From JAAAOZ01 sp964496595 (GTDB lineage: Bacteria; Chloroflexota; Anaerolineae; B4-G1; SLSP01): 7,400 nucleotides of DNA. Where the stretch lies: the NCBI GenBank assembly GCA_964496595.1, contig CAZCAI010000197.1, forward strand, positions 1 through 7,400, given 5' to 3'. Each line of letters begins with the position of its first letter. Position 1 is the stretch's first letter. The position numbers and the translations under genes were made by a program. Below are positions 1 to 6,730 of the stretch, piece after piece. The notes beneath the pieces were generated by a model. It was given only the letters and a program-made list of their open reading frames with translations, was not told the DNA's origin and searched no databases.

Positions 1-2
1 CT

Positions 3-1424
3 ACCGGCGCGCCCCACGTCACGGCGGTGGAGGTGAACCCGGCGGTCATCAACGCCGTGCGCCACGACTTCGCCGACTTCGCCGGGCACCTCTACGAGCG
101 TCCCGACGTCGAGGTGGCAATCGCCGACGCGCGCGGCTTCATCGACCGCAGCGCCGAGCATTACGACGTGATCCAGGCCTCACTGATCGACACCTGGGCC
201 GCCGGCGGATCGGGCGCCTTCGCGCTTTCGGAAAACAGCCTCTACACGCGCGAGGCGTTCGAGACCTATTACGAACACCTGACCGAGCGCGGCATCCTCA
301 CCGTCTCCCGCTGGTATTTGGATGGCCGTCCGGCAGAGACCATGCGCCTGGCGGCGACCGGCATGGCAGGCTGGGAGGCCGGCGGCGTCGCTGATCCACG
401 CCAACACATCGCCGTGGTCGCGTTCGCCAGTTCGAGCGCGCAGACTGAGGGGCTGTCCACCGTACTCTTCAAGCGCCAGCCCTTCACCGCCGAGGAGGTC
501 GCCCAACTCCAGGAAACCGCCGACTCGCTGGGTTTCACGGTCATCTACGCGCCCGGCGTCGCCCCGCACGAGACCGTCGGAGAATTTATCGCCGCGCCCG
601 ATCACGAGGCCTATATCGCGGCATATCCGCTGGACATCTCCCCCGCCACCGACGACCGGCCCTTCTTCTTCAACCTGGTGCTGTTAGGCGATCTCATTGA
701 TCCGTCGTTAAGCGCCAGCGGCGTCTACCGCACGAGCATGGAGGCCATCGTCATCCTCTTCACCGTCATCGGCGTCAGCCTCTTTTTGGCCGTCGCCATC
801 ATCCTCGTGCCCTTGATCATCGGCTCGCGGCGACGCGGGTTGGCCCGCCCCTCCCTTCCTATGATCGGGTACTTCGGCGCGTTGGGCGTCGCCTTTATGC
901 TGGTGGAAATCCCGACCATTCAGAAGCTCACCGTCTATTTGGGGCGACCGGTCTACTCGCTCGTTGTCGTGCTCTTCTCGCTGCTGCTCTCCAGCGGCAT
1001 GGGAAGCCTCTGGAGCAGTCGTTGGCCCGCCGACAAGCTCACGCGGCATCTCAAGATGGCGCTGGCGGCGCTCGTCGTCGTGATCCTGTTGCACACGCTG
1101 TGGAGCATCCCCATCTTAGAAGCGACGCTCAAATTGCCGCTGGCCGCGCGCTTGCCCGTGGCGATCCTGCTGCTCTGCGTGCTGGGCTTCCTGATGGGCA
1201 TCCCGTTCCCCACTGCGATTCGCTGGACGGGCGCACATCGGCCCGGCGTGGTGCCGTGGTTGTGGGGCGTCAACGGCGTCACCTCAGTGCTCGGCTCCGC
1301 CTCGGCGACGGCCCTGGCCATTCACGTGGGCTTTCGCCTGACCATTCTCGCCTCCGCCCTCGTCTACGCGCTCGCGTTAGCGATGATGTGGCAGATGACG
1401 CGCGTCGCGGCTAAAGGGGAATAA
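3..1424 (+). CDS. Spermidine-synthase-like methyltransferase-fold protein fused to a multi-pass membrane domain (5' end outside window)
   Basis: The frame is open to the left edge, so the gene starts upstream; the GTG at 27 lies inside the conserved VEVNPAV segment and is not a plausible start. Visible residues (about 473) begin in the Rossmann-type nucleotide-binding fold: acidic motif VEVNPAV, then DAR near residue 42, then DVIQASLID at 55-63. In true spermidine synthases this last stretch is DVIxxDxxD; here the first catalytic Asp is Ser60 and the second is kept as Asp63, so aminopropyl transfer is doubtful. The segment LSENSLYTREAF is typical of the family. From about residue 243 to the end there are about seven hydrophobic segments, including the well-conserved GYFGALGVAFMLVEIP and YLGRPVYSLVVVLFS stretches of the membrane-fused synthase family. 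It acts at the inner membrane; substrate unknown. It is coupled to the small HIT-like gene two bases downstream. Confidence 0.85.
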   Translation, partial: TGAPHVTAVEVNPAVINAVRHDFADFAGHLYERPDVEVAIADARGFIDRSAEHYDVIQASLIDTWAAGGSGAFALSENSLYTREAFETYYEHLTERGILTVSRWYLDGRPAETMRLAATGMAGWEAGGVADPRQHIAVVAFASSSAQTEGLSTVLFKRQPFTAEEVAQLQETADSLGFTVIYAPGVAPHETVGEFIAAPDHEAYIAAYPLDISPATDDRPFFFNLVLLGDLIDPSLSASGVYRTSMEAIVILFTVIGVSLFLAVAIILVPLIIGSRRRGLARPSLPMIGYFGALGVAFMLVEIPTIQKLTVYLGRPVYSLVVVLFSLLLSSGMGSLWSSRWPADKLTRHLKMALAALVVVILLHTLWSIPILEATLKLPLAARLPVAILLLCVLGFLMGIPFPTAIRWTGAHRPGVVPWLWGVNGVTSVLGSASATALAIHVGFRLTILASALVYALALAMMWQMTRVAAKGE

Positions 1425-1426
1425 CG

Positions 1427-1591
1427 ATGGCATTGGATGGCGAGCTGCTCTCCTCGATGGTGCAGGCGGTTCAGGAGACGGCGCGCCAGCTTGGGCTGGA
1501 CGAAACCGGCTTCTACGTCCGCACCAACGCCGCCGCGCCGGGCGTCACGCCGCACATGCACTGGCACATCAAAGAGCCGGGGGTGCCATGA
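1427..1591 (+). CDS. Half-size HIT (histidine triad) protein, 54 aa
   Basis: ATG at 1427 lies two bases after the stop of the membrane synthase-like gene. A GGGGA ribosome binding site at 1416-1420 sits six bases upstream, inside the end of that gene, so translation is probably coupled. The protein has 54 residues. Residues about 6-28 match the helix before the active site of HINT proteins (ELL...A..LGLDETGF), Asn34 fits the conserved Asn of that family, and PHMHWHI at 42-48 is a full H-x-H-x-H histidine triad. HIT proteins usually have about 110-140 residues and hydrolyse or transfer nucleotides. Here the whole N-terminal half (the Cys-x-x-Cys and first strands in HINT) is absent, and the synthase-like gene fills the upstream space. 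It could be a natural mini-protein that assembles as an oligomer, or a remnant. Homology was recognised by eye. Existence of the gene is likely; its activity is uncertain. Confidence 0.65.
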   Translation: MALDGELLSSMVQAVQETARQLGLDETGFYVRTNAAAPGVTPHMHWHIKEPGVP

Positions 1592-1620
1592 TGCGCGAGA
1601 GGATAAGAGAAGAAGAGTTC

Positions 1621-1644
1621 AGCGCCGACCAGGTGGTCGGCGCT
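1621..1644. terminator. Hairpin between convergent genes, likely terminator mainly for the - strand operon
   Basis: Perfect 10-bp inverted repeat AGCGCCGACC / GGTCGGCGCT with a four-base AGGT loop (the two middle bases could extend the symmetry to 11+11). It lies between the convergent stops at 1591 (+) and 1762 (-). Read on the - strand the stem is followed by GAACTCTTCTTCTCTT, a pyrimidine-rich though interrupted T stretch. On the + strand the downstream sequence has few T. It therefore fits best as the terminator of the - strand operon ending with the kinase, possibly serving both directions. The remaining bases 1645-1761 show nothing else. Confidence 0.6.
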
Positions 1645-1761
1645 TGTGGATTCTACTGCGCAGTTGCATCCAGTGGAAAGCGTGGGAGCAGCGCCCAGGG
1701 AGCGCGTGACGCGGCCCAGGAAACTGGCGGCTCATCTCCCAATCGAAGCGCAGCACAGCCC

Positions 1762-2694
1762 CTACATCAAACGGTCGTACAGCACCTCGAGGTTGATGGT
1801 GGGGCAGACTGTGGCGTCGCACTCCAGCGACTGCGCGGCGGCCGCCATCCCCAAGCGCACGGCCTCGCCGGGCGAGACATCCTCCAGCAAGCCGAAAGCC
1901 ACCGCCGCCGTCAACGCATCCCCCACGCCGGTAGCGTCGACCACATCGACGGGGAACGCCGGCACCCGGCCATTCTCCTCGGTAGTGGCGTAGTACAATC
2001 CCTCCGCGCCCAGCGTGATGACGGCCAAATCGACGCCCAACTGCACCAATCGCTGCGCGCCTTGAGCAATCGCCTCGTCGTTATCCAAGGTCTCGCCCAA
2101 GAGCGCCTCAGCCTCCAGCTTATCGGGCGTGAGCACCGTGATCTCCGGAAGGTAGGGATGCAGGCGGTGGGTCAACAGCGCCGCCGTGGGATCCACGCAG
2201 ACGGGCGCCTCGTAAGCTTGGGTGAGCCGGAAAAGCGTGCGCAGGGCATTGGCGGAGAGATTCGCGTCGATGCAGACCATATCGGCCGCTTTGACCAGCC
2301 CCCGGCGCTGATAGAGATAGCCCGGCGTGATCTGCCGGATGATCTCCATATCGTCGAAGCCGATCCAGAATTGACCATCCAAATGATGCAGGCGGACATA
2401 GGAACTGGTCGGGTGGCCTGGGACGACCAACACCTCCTCCGTGTTGATCCCCAAGTTGACGAGATTATCCAGCAACCGCTCGCCCCACTCGTCATCGCCC
2501 ACGGCGGTGATGAACTGGACGTCGGCGCCCAACCGCGCCAGATTCTCCGCGATGTTGCGCGCCACGCCGCCCCACTCGCATCGAATCCGCCCCGGGTTCG
2601 AGCGCCCCGACTCCAGCGCCGGGGAGAGCGGCCAGACCTTCATATCCAATCCGGCTGCGCCAATGACCAGCACCTGATGTTCACCGTTCATCAT
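1762..2694 (-). CDS. psuK: PfkB-family kinase, probable pseudouridine kinase
   Basis: A 310-residue cytosolic sugar/nucleoside kinase of the ribokinase (PfkB) fold, of full usual length. The N-terminal PfkB signature is at about 40-70 (GG at 42-43, ARNIAENLARLG, AVGDDEWG). The C-terminal signature is DATGVGD at 253-259, with catalytic base Asp259; the usual GAGD is GVGD here. The internal pattern follows E. coli PsuK closely as remembered: SNPGRI, GGVARNIAENL, VPGHPTSSY, the ITPGYL region, a D-x-N-x-S block at 143-147, VDPTAA, TPDKLEAEALLG. PsuK phosphorylates pseudouridine to pseudouridine 5'-phosphate, which PsuG then cleaves to uracil and ribose 5-phosphate. No psuG is present in the window, so another nucleoside or sugar substrate is possible. 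It is the last gene of the - strand block and overlaps the preceding gene by ATGA. The start at 2694 or the next Met at 2691 are both possible; ribosome binding site spacing favours 2691. Confidence 0.85.
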   Translation of the reverse strand: MMNGEHQVLVIGAAGLDMKVWPLSPALESGRSNPGRIRCEWGGVARNIAENLARLGADVQFITAVGDDEWGERLLDNLVNLGINTEEVLVVPGHPTSSYVRLHHLDGQFWIGFDDMEIIRQITPGYLYQRRGLVKAADMVCIDANLSANALRTLFRLTQAYEAPVCVDPTAALLTHRLHPYLPEITVLTPDKLEAEALLGETLDNDEAIAQGAQRLVQLGVDLAVITLGAEGLYYATTEENGRVPAFPVDVVDATGVGDALTAAVAFGLLEDVSPGEAVRLGMAAAAQSLECDATVCPTINLEVLYDRLM

Positions 2695-3659
2695 ACATCC
2701 TCCTGTTGCTCTCTGATAAGGGCCAGCGGGATGCCCACGAATCCCTCCGGCTGCCTGCGCGGGCGAAAAACGACTCGTCCATCCGATCTCCGGGTAAAAG
2801 GTTGCTCCTTGCTCAAGCTGACGCCCTCGGCGGGCGAAGCCTGCGACGTGACTTGGATCAGAAGTATATCTCCATCCCGGCTTTCGGGCAATAAATAGCC
2901 CTCCGAGGGGATGGTGAGCGCGAGATAGTGCATCCCCGGGTGGAGTTGTAAAAAGGAGAGCGGGCCGATTTCTAAAGGGATCAACGTCGGCGGCAGGTAG
3001 CGCCTGAGTACCTCGCCGGGCAGTGTGAGGTGAAAGGGGAAGATAGGATACGCGCCGGTCAGGACGACGACTTGATTGACAAACTCGTAGAGCGGCGCGA
3101 TGACGGTAAATTCATCTCCGGGCAACTGTGATAAGAGCACGGTCAAGCTAGACATCCAATGGGCCACGGCCCGGCACGCCAGCACACGATCGGTTTGATG
3201 TTGAAAGCCCCAGAAGCGCTCGTTGTCGGTCAGGAGCGTGTGAGTGTGCGCGAAGGTCTGGCGCACCTGCTCCTCAGAGCGGAGGGCGTAGTGGATGACG
3301 CCCTCAAAGTAGACGATCATCGCCTCGTTGTAGCGCGCGACTTGCGTCACCGAGAGTTCTATCGAATTCAAGGCCCAGCGGATCTGCTCCAGGGCCTCCT
3401 CCGGACGCTGAAGCCGCCACAGCACATCCGCCTGCAGCGCCCGCGCCAACGCAGCCGCCTCGCGATGATGAGCCATCCACGCGGTGGAGAAGATGCGCTC
3501 GGCGATGGCGAGCGCATCTTCCAAGCGTCCTTTCGCTACCGCGCGCCGCACATCCGTTTCCAACGGATCACGAAACTCCGCCGGGATGTCCTCCAGCGCC
3601 AACAGCGTCGCTAACGTCAGCGCTTCAGGAAGACAGACAAATCGCATAAGCTGTTCCAA
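2691..3659 (-). CDS. Unrecognised helical-repeat (TPR-like) protein with a beta-rich C-terminal domain
   Basis: I do not recognise a named family. The protein has 322 residues, no signal peptide and no membrane segment, so it is probably cytosolic. Residues about 30-145 are amphipathic helices with a TPR-like cadence (GRLEDALAIAERIF; ALQADVLWRLQRPEEALEQIRWAL; YFEGVIHYALRSEEQVRQTF). Residues about 145-210 remain mostly helical. From about 240 the sequence turns beta-rich: YLALTIPSEGYLLPE, then RDGDILLIQV at 261-270, then PFTRRSDGRVVFRP and EGFVGIPLALI near 310. That order resembles the LexA/S24-type fold (p.i.dGDivlv ... fvgi...i), but the catalytic Ser-Met and Lys are not evident, so any such domain would be degenerate; this is inference. 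The start is a TTG at 3659 with GGGAGG nine bases upstream; the next in-frame ATG (3647) is 21 bases from that site. It overlaps the kinase by ATGA, suggesting a joint role. Confidence 0.8.
   Translation of the reverse strand: MEQLMRFVCLPEALTLATLLALEDIPAEFRDPLETDVRRAVAKGRLEDALAIAERIFSTAWMAHHREAAALARALQADVLWRLQRPEEALEQIRWALNSIELSVTQVARYNEAMIVYFEGVIHYALRSEEQVRQTFAHTHTLLTDNERFWGFQHQTDRVLACRAVAHWMSSLTVLLSQLPGDEFTVIAPLYEFVNQVVVLTGAYPIFPFHLTLPGEVLRRYLPPTLIPLEIGPLSFLQLHPGMHYLALTIPSEGYLLPESRDGDILLIQVTSQASPAEGVSLSKEQPFTRRSDGRVVFRPRRQPEGFVGIPLALIREQQEDV
2699..2704 (-). promoter_or_regulatory. Ribosome binding site of the PfkB kinase
   Basis: AGGAGG on the - strand, located inside the last codons of the upstream gene. 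It is 4 bases from the ATG at 2694 and 7 bases from the following in-frame ATG at 2691. The longer spacing is the more usual one, so translation may begin at the second Met (MNGEHQ). The overlap with the upstream gene's stop implies coupled translation. Confidence 0.6.
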
Positions 3660-3665
3660 GAAAAT

Positions 3666-3720
3666 AAACCTCCCAAACGCGATCTGTTCTCTGGGAAACA
3701 GTATCAGGCTTGGGAGATTT
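3666..3720 (-). promoter_or_regulatory. Hairpin sequestering a ribosome binding site (or terminator/attenuator) between the two gene pairs
   Basis: Read on the - strand, AAATCTCCCAA (3720-3710) pairs with TTGGGAGGTTT (3676-3666) over 11 bp with one T-G wobble. Inside is a second small stem CTGTTT/GAACAG (3701-3696 with 3689-3684; one wobble) and a six-base loop. The outer 3' arm contains the whole GGGAGG ribosome binding site of the downstream gene. The stem is followed directly by ATTTTCTT, so the same structure could act as an intrinsic terminator after the SPFH pair. Either way it separates expression of the SPFH genes from the helical-repeat/kinase pair. Confidence 0.5.
3669..3674 (-). 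promoter_or_regulatory. Ribosome binding site deciding a TTG start
   Basis: GGGAGG on the - strand, nine bases before the TTG at 3659 and 21 bases before the first ATG at 3647. This is the reason for choosing the TTG start of the helical-repeat protein. The site is part of the 3' arm of the hairpin at 3666-3720. Confidence 0.6.
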
Positions 3721-3744
3721 TAAATTTTCGAACTCCATGACGTC

Positions 3745-5055
3745 TCAGGTGGAAGAGGGAAGCGCCGGTTGATCACCGGATTCTTGATCTCCAGGCGAGA
3801 CGAGATGGTTCATCTGTTCATGACCATATAACTTGGCGATCACGTCCTGGAGGAAACCGGCCTGTTGGAACATCAGGTGACGCACCAATGGCTCCTGATC
3901 CGCCATCGTCTGCATGACATTCAGGAAGCGCAACAAAAGCACCTGGCGCGCTTCCTCTCCACCCTCCTCGTGAAGCTGTTGGATGATGGGCGCCATTCCG
4001 GTGACTAGCTCCACCTGGGTCTGAACCCGAGTTCGCTCTATTAATTGCTTCTGATAGACCTCACCCTCGGTAATCTGCCTGGCCGCGAAATTTTGCCATT
4101 CGGATTGCCACGCTTCCAGCCACTGTCGGGAGACAGCCTCCTCGTCCGGTTGGATTGGGCCAAGCTGTACATCCTCTACAATGATGCCCATCCCCTTACC
4201 CTCCTCGCGCACAGATTCGAAGATTTCTTTTTCTAACTGAGCGCCGGGGGGCGCCGAATCTTCGGATGAGGCTAAAAATTCGTCTAAGTTGTACGTTTCC
4301 AAGCGATTGCGGATGGCGCCATCTAAGGAACCGCCAGAGATGCGGCCGGTCCAATCTTGGATCACGCCGCCGGGCTTGCGACGCTTGATCGTCGCCGCCG
4401 TGACGACCGCTTGCTCATCAAAGGGATAGGGCACATCTGCGGTCGGCTCTTGGCCGCCATCGTCGATGCGGAAGCGGACGCTGGCCTCACAGGAGATGGG
4501 GATGCCGTCGCGCGTCATCATCTCCACGCTGACGGTGCGGCGCTGCGGACGGAGGTCGATCACGTCCCACACTTTCTCGAAGGGCTCTAAAATATGGAAG
4601 CCCGGCCCTATGACGCGATACAACTTCCCCAGGTGCGAGGTCACGACCGCCGAATCGTGGCCCACACTGAGGAACCCCGGCCCGCCAATTTCGCGCATCG
4701 TGGCCGGCCCATCCGGCATGGCGTGTCCCTCTTGAACGCGCCAGATGGGATGCAAAGGCTTGCGTTGAGGAAGGCCCACCATCACCAGGCGTATGTACTC
4801 CTCCGCATCCTCCTCCGAGAGATCATAAAGCTGGCGCAGGATTTGAACAAACAACGTCCGCACATGCCAAACGCCGAACCCCAGGCTGGCCGTCAGGCCA
4901 ATCATTGCTAAGGGGAATTGCATCCGCTCCTCTTGGAGCATCTCGCGCAGCAAATGAGGCGCCACGACCAGGATGAGCGCCGCCATCACAATCGGGACGA
5001 TGAGAATGATCAATCCAAAGAGAGATGATGTCATGCGGCTTTTTCGATCTGTCAT
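3745..5055 (-). CDS. SPFH/Band 7 membrane protein 2
   Basis: A 436-residue membrane-anchored SPFH (stomatin/prohibitin/flotillin/HflK-C) domain protein. Two hydrophobic segments lie at about 12-34 and 48-72. The SPFH core runs about 125-305: GPGFLSVGHDSAVVTS, LYRVIGPGFHILEPFEKV, DLRPQRRTVSVEMMTRDGIPI, then the later VEDVQLGPIQP. A helical region with Glu, Gln and Arg (305-410) is suited to oligomerisation. Proteins of this superfamily form ring or cage scaffolds in membrane microdomains and often control membrane proteases. It is a homologue of the gene just upstream (shared GPG...TRDGI core, shared P-D-E...V..Q..EAW motif near 303-315). The two overlap by ATGA, and an AAAGGAGG site lies seven bases before ATG 5055. 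A hetero-oligomer like HflK/HflC is inferred; no protease or NfeD gene is next to it here. Confidence 0.85.
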   Translation of the reverse strand: MTDRKSRMTSSLFGLIILIVPIVMAALILVVAPHLLREMLQEERMQFPLAMIGLTASLGFGVWHVRTLFVQILRQLYDLSEEDAEEYIRLVMVGLPQRKPLHPIWRVQEGHAMPDGPATMREIGGPGFLSVGHDSAVVTSHLGKLYRVIGPGFHILEPFEKVWDVIDLRPQRRTVSVEMMTRDGIPISCEASVRFRIDDGGQEPTADVPYPFDEQAVVTAATIKRRKPGGVIQDWTGRISGGSLDGAIRNRLETYNLDEFLASSEDSAPPGAQLEKEIFESVREEGKGMGIIVEDVQLGPIQPDEEAVSRQWLEAWQSEWQNFAARQITEGEVYQKQLIERTRVQTQVELVTGMAPIIQQLHEEGGEEARQVLLLRFLNVMQTMADQEPLVRHLMFQQAGFLQDVIAKLYGHEQMNHLVSPGDQESGDQPALPSST

Positions 5056-6566
5056 GCGGACACCTCCTTTTTCTCGGCAACTTCACCCGCAATTTGCATG
5101 CGCGCCCGTTCGACTATTTTGGTTGCAGATTCTGGTAGTAATGCTTTGACCTCCGGCGTCCGCGCGATATGATCCAATGTCTCTAATAATCGGACGGTCA
5201 TTAACGTCCGCGCTTCGGCCTGGCTCAGGGAATTGAACTTATCGGATTCTTTAAATAAGCCGCGCGTCAATTCGACCAGTACTTGCCCCCGCACCCGCCC
5301 AAGTTGCTTCTGGCGTTGGGCCAAGGCCTGACCGCTCTTCTTCATTATATCGCTGATCCACCGCGCCTTCCACGCCTCGATGCGCTGCATCACGACGCCC
5401 TCATCCACCGGGATGATTTTGTTACCCACACCGCCGCCATCGATGCGAACGCCCTTCGGCTCGATTTCGGCTTTCACACGATCTTTGACCTCCCCGCCAA
5501 TCGCGCTGCGCGGCAATTGTCCTTCCATAGCGTACAGATCGTCCAAGCTGTAGCGCGCCACCTCCTGCTTGACGTAGTGCTTGGCGACGGTTAGCGGGAG
5601 ATCCTCCCAGGGCAACGATTGATGGGCATCCAACGGGGTCTTGCCTTCCGGGTTGACCTCGGCGGCGAAGACGGCTTTGTACGCTTCGCTACTGCGATAG
5701 GGCCATTTCCCCCCTAACTCCGGCACTCTCTCCCCAGGATTAATGCAGAAAATCGAAGCGATCGGTAAATTGACTTTGATGCCATCCCGGGTGATCGCCT
5801 CGACGCGCTCCGCTCGAAGCTGCTGTAACAGATCGACGACCGAATGCACCTGTTCATTGGCATCGGTCACTATCGTTCCCGGCCCAAAGACGCCTCGGAA
5901 CCTGGCGGAGTCTTTGATCGCCGCCGCGTTATGGGGTTCCGTGATCACCAGGCCCGGCCCGCTGCCGTGAAAGGGATTGCCGGCGATGCGGGTCTTGAGT
6001 TCGCCCTTGACGACGACAATCGAGGGTTTGGGATAGCCCGTGAAGTATCCAGCAAAATAGGCCAAAGCTTGCCGGCGATAGCCCTCCATATCCGGCGGAA
6101 AAGGGAAAAATTCCGGCGCCCAGAAGAAGATTGCCAAGATCGTCAAAGTAGGCGGGATGAGTAAGCTGATCATAAAGAGTAAGATCAACACCAAGGATAT
6201 ATCAGAGAGTAAAAGCAAGGGAGAAAATAACAAGGATAAAAACACACAAACGCCCGCCAACGAAAAGGCAACCCCCGCTGAAACTACACCCGTCCACCAG
6301 GCGAAGAGCAGGAAGACAATCAAGGGGAGAAAAGTAGAGACGACTAAAATACTCACCCATCCCAAAATATCAGGGCGCAGGATGCCGCCCCACAAGATGC
6401 CCATCAGGGGGAGAAGCAATGGCCCACCCAGGTACCATAACAGCCGGAGAGCGCGCATCTCTGGGTGTACATACTCCTGGCTCACTTCCAGAGGATGTTT
6501 TTGGAGATAATCCTGTAGATAAAAGAACAACCCCAGGTAAATTAGCAAGATGATCAAATATAGCAT
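5052..6566 (-). CDS. SPFH/Band 7 membrane protein 1, with a large N-terminal membrane domain
   Basis: A 504-residue protein. About six hydrophobic segments fill residues 1-150 (near 2-17, 43-63, 66-91, 94-120, 122-136 and 138-150), far more than the one or two anchors usual in SPFH proteins. The SPFH-like core follows at about 180-390: PSIVVVKGEL, GPGLVITEPHNAA, GVFGPGTIV, VHSVVDLLQQLR, ITRDGIKVNLPIAS, and later KGVRIDGGGV. A mixed-charge helical tail (390-500) ends in a Lys/Glu-rich stretch. The PVDEGVVMQRIEAWKARW block matches the equivalent block of the downstream paralogue. The start ATG at 6566 is preceded by GGGAGG with five bases spacing. It is the first gene of the - strand block. The N-terminal half is a membrane domain I cannot assign to a family. 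Family assignment is good; the molecular role is unknown. Confidence 0.8.
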   Translation of the reverse strand: MLYLIILLIYLGLFFYLQDYLQKHPLEVSQEYVHPEMRALRLLWYLGGPLLLPLMGILWGGILRPDILGWVSILVVSTFLPLIVFLLFAWWTGVVSAGVAFSLAGVCVFLSLLFSPLLLLSDISLVLILLFMISLLIPPTLTILAIFFWAPEFFPFPPDMEGYRRQALAYFAGYFTGYPKPSIVVVKGELKTRIAGNPFHGSGPGLVITEPHNAAAIKDSARFRGVFGPGTIVTDANEQVHSVVDLLQQLRAERVEAITRDGIKVNLPIASIFCINPGERVPELGGKWPYRSSEAYKAVFAAEVNPEGKTPLDAHQSLPWEDLPLTVAKHYVKQEVARYSLDDLYAMEGQLPRSAIGGEVKDRVKAEIEPKGVRIDGGGVGNKIIPVDEGVVMQRIEAWKARWISDIMKKSGQALAQRQKQLGRVRGQVLVELTRGLFKESDKFNSLSQAEARTLMTVRLLETLDHIARTPEVKALLPESATKIVERARMQIAGEVAEKKEVSA

Positions 6567-6604
6567 AGCATCCTCCCTACAAAGATTTAGAATCGCTGAT
6601 GAAG

Positions 6605-6622
6605 TGTGGATAGTGTGGATAA
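6605..6622 (-). promoter_or_regulatory. Two contiguous DnaA-box-like 9-mers
   Basis: On the - strand the sequence reads TTATCCACA (6622-6614) followed directly by CTATCCACA (6613-6605). The first is identical to the strong E. coli DnaA box; the second differs at one base. They lie head-to-tail about 40-55 bases upstream of the first SPFH start codon, in its leader or promoter region. DnaA can act as a transcription regulator at such sites. Only two boxes are seen and no dnaA or dnaN gene is near, so an origin is not supported. Confidence 0.35.
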
Positions 6623-6730
6623 GGAAACAACGGTGATCTCTCTCAACTGACTACAATACTTTCACTTCACTTTAGCACGAAACCACAAAAAGGGAAGTCT
6701 CGCCGTAGCTACTCAAGGGACGCGCCTAAT

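Noticed and set aside
708..1094. - strand open frame of 128 codons rich in Asp, Glu and His
   Set aside because: Shadow of the membrane segments of the synthase-like gene, with low-complexity charged composition.
1588..2898. Long + strand open frame of 436 codons
   Set aside because: It lies antisense to the PfkB kinase and the end of the helical-repeat gene, both of which show clear family or operon signals. Its composition is His/Gln/Arg-rich, as expected of a shadow frame of GC-rich coding sequence.
6157..6510. + strand open frame of 117 codons rich in Lys and Thr
   Set aside because: It is antisense to the hydrophobic membrane segments of SPFH protein 1; its composition is the mirror of Leu/Ile/Phe-rich codons, and it has no family resemblance.
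6605..6622. Replication origin
   Set aside because: Only two DnaA-like boxes, no AT-rich unwinding region of usual form, and no dnaA, dnaN or replication gene nearby.
6618..6646. Possible - strand promoter TTGAGA-17-CTTATC
   Set aside because: The -35 is good but the -10 matches the consensus at only two of six positions, and it coincides with the DnaA-like box; not strong enough to list as a promoter.
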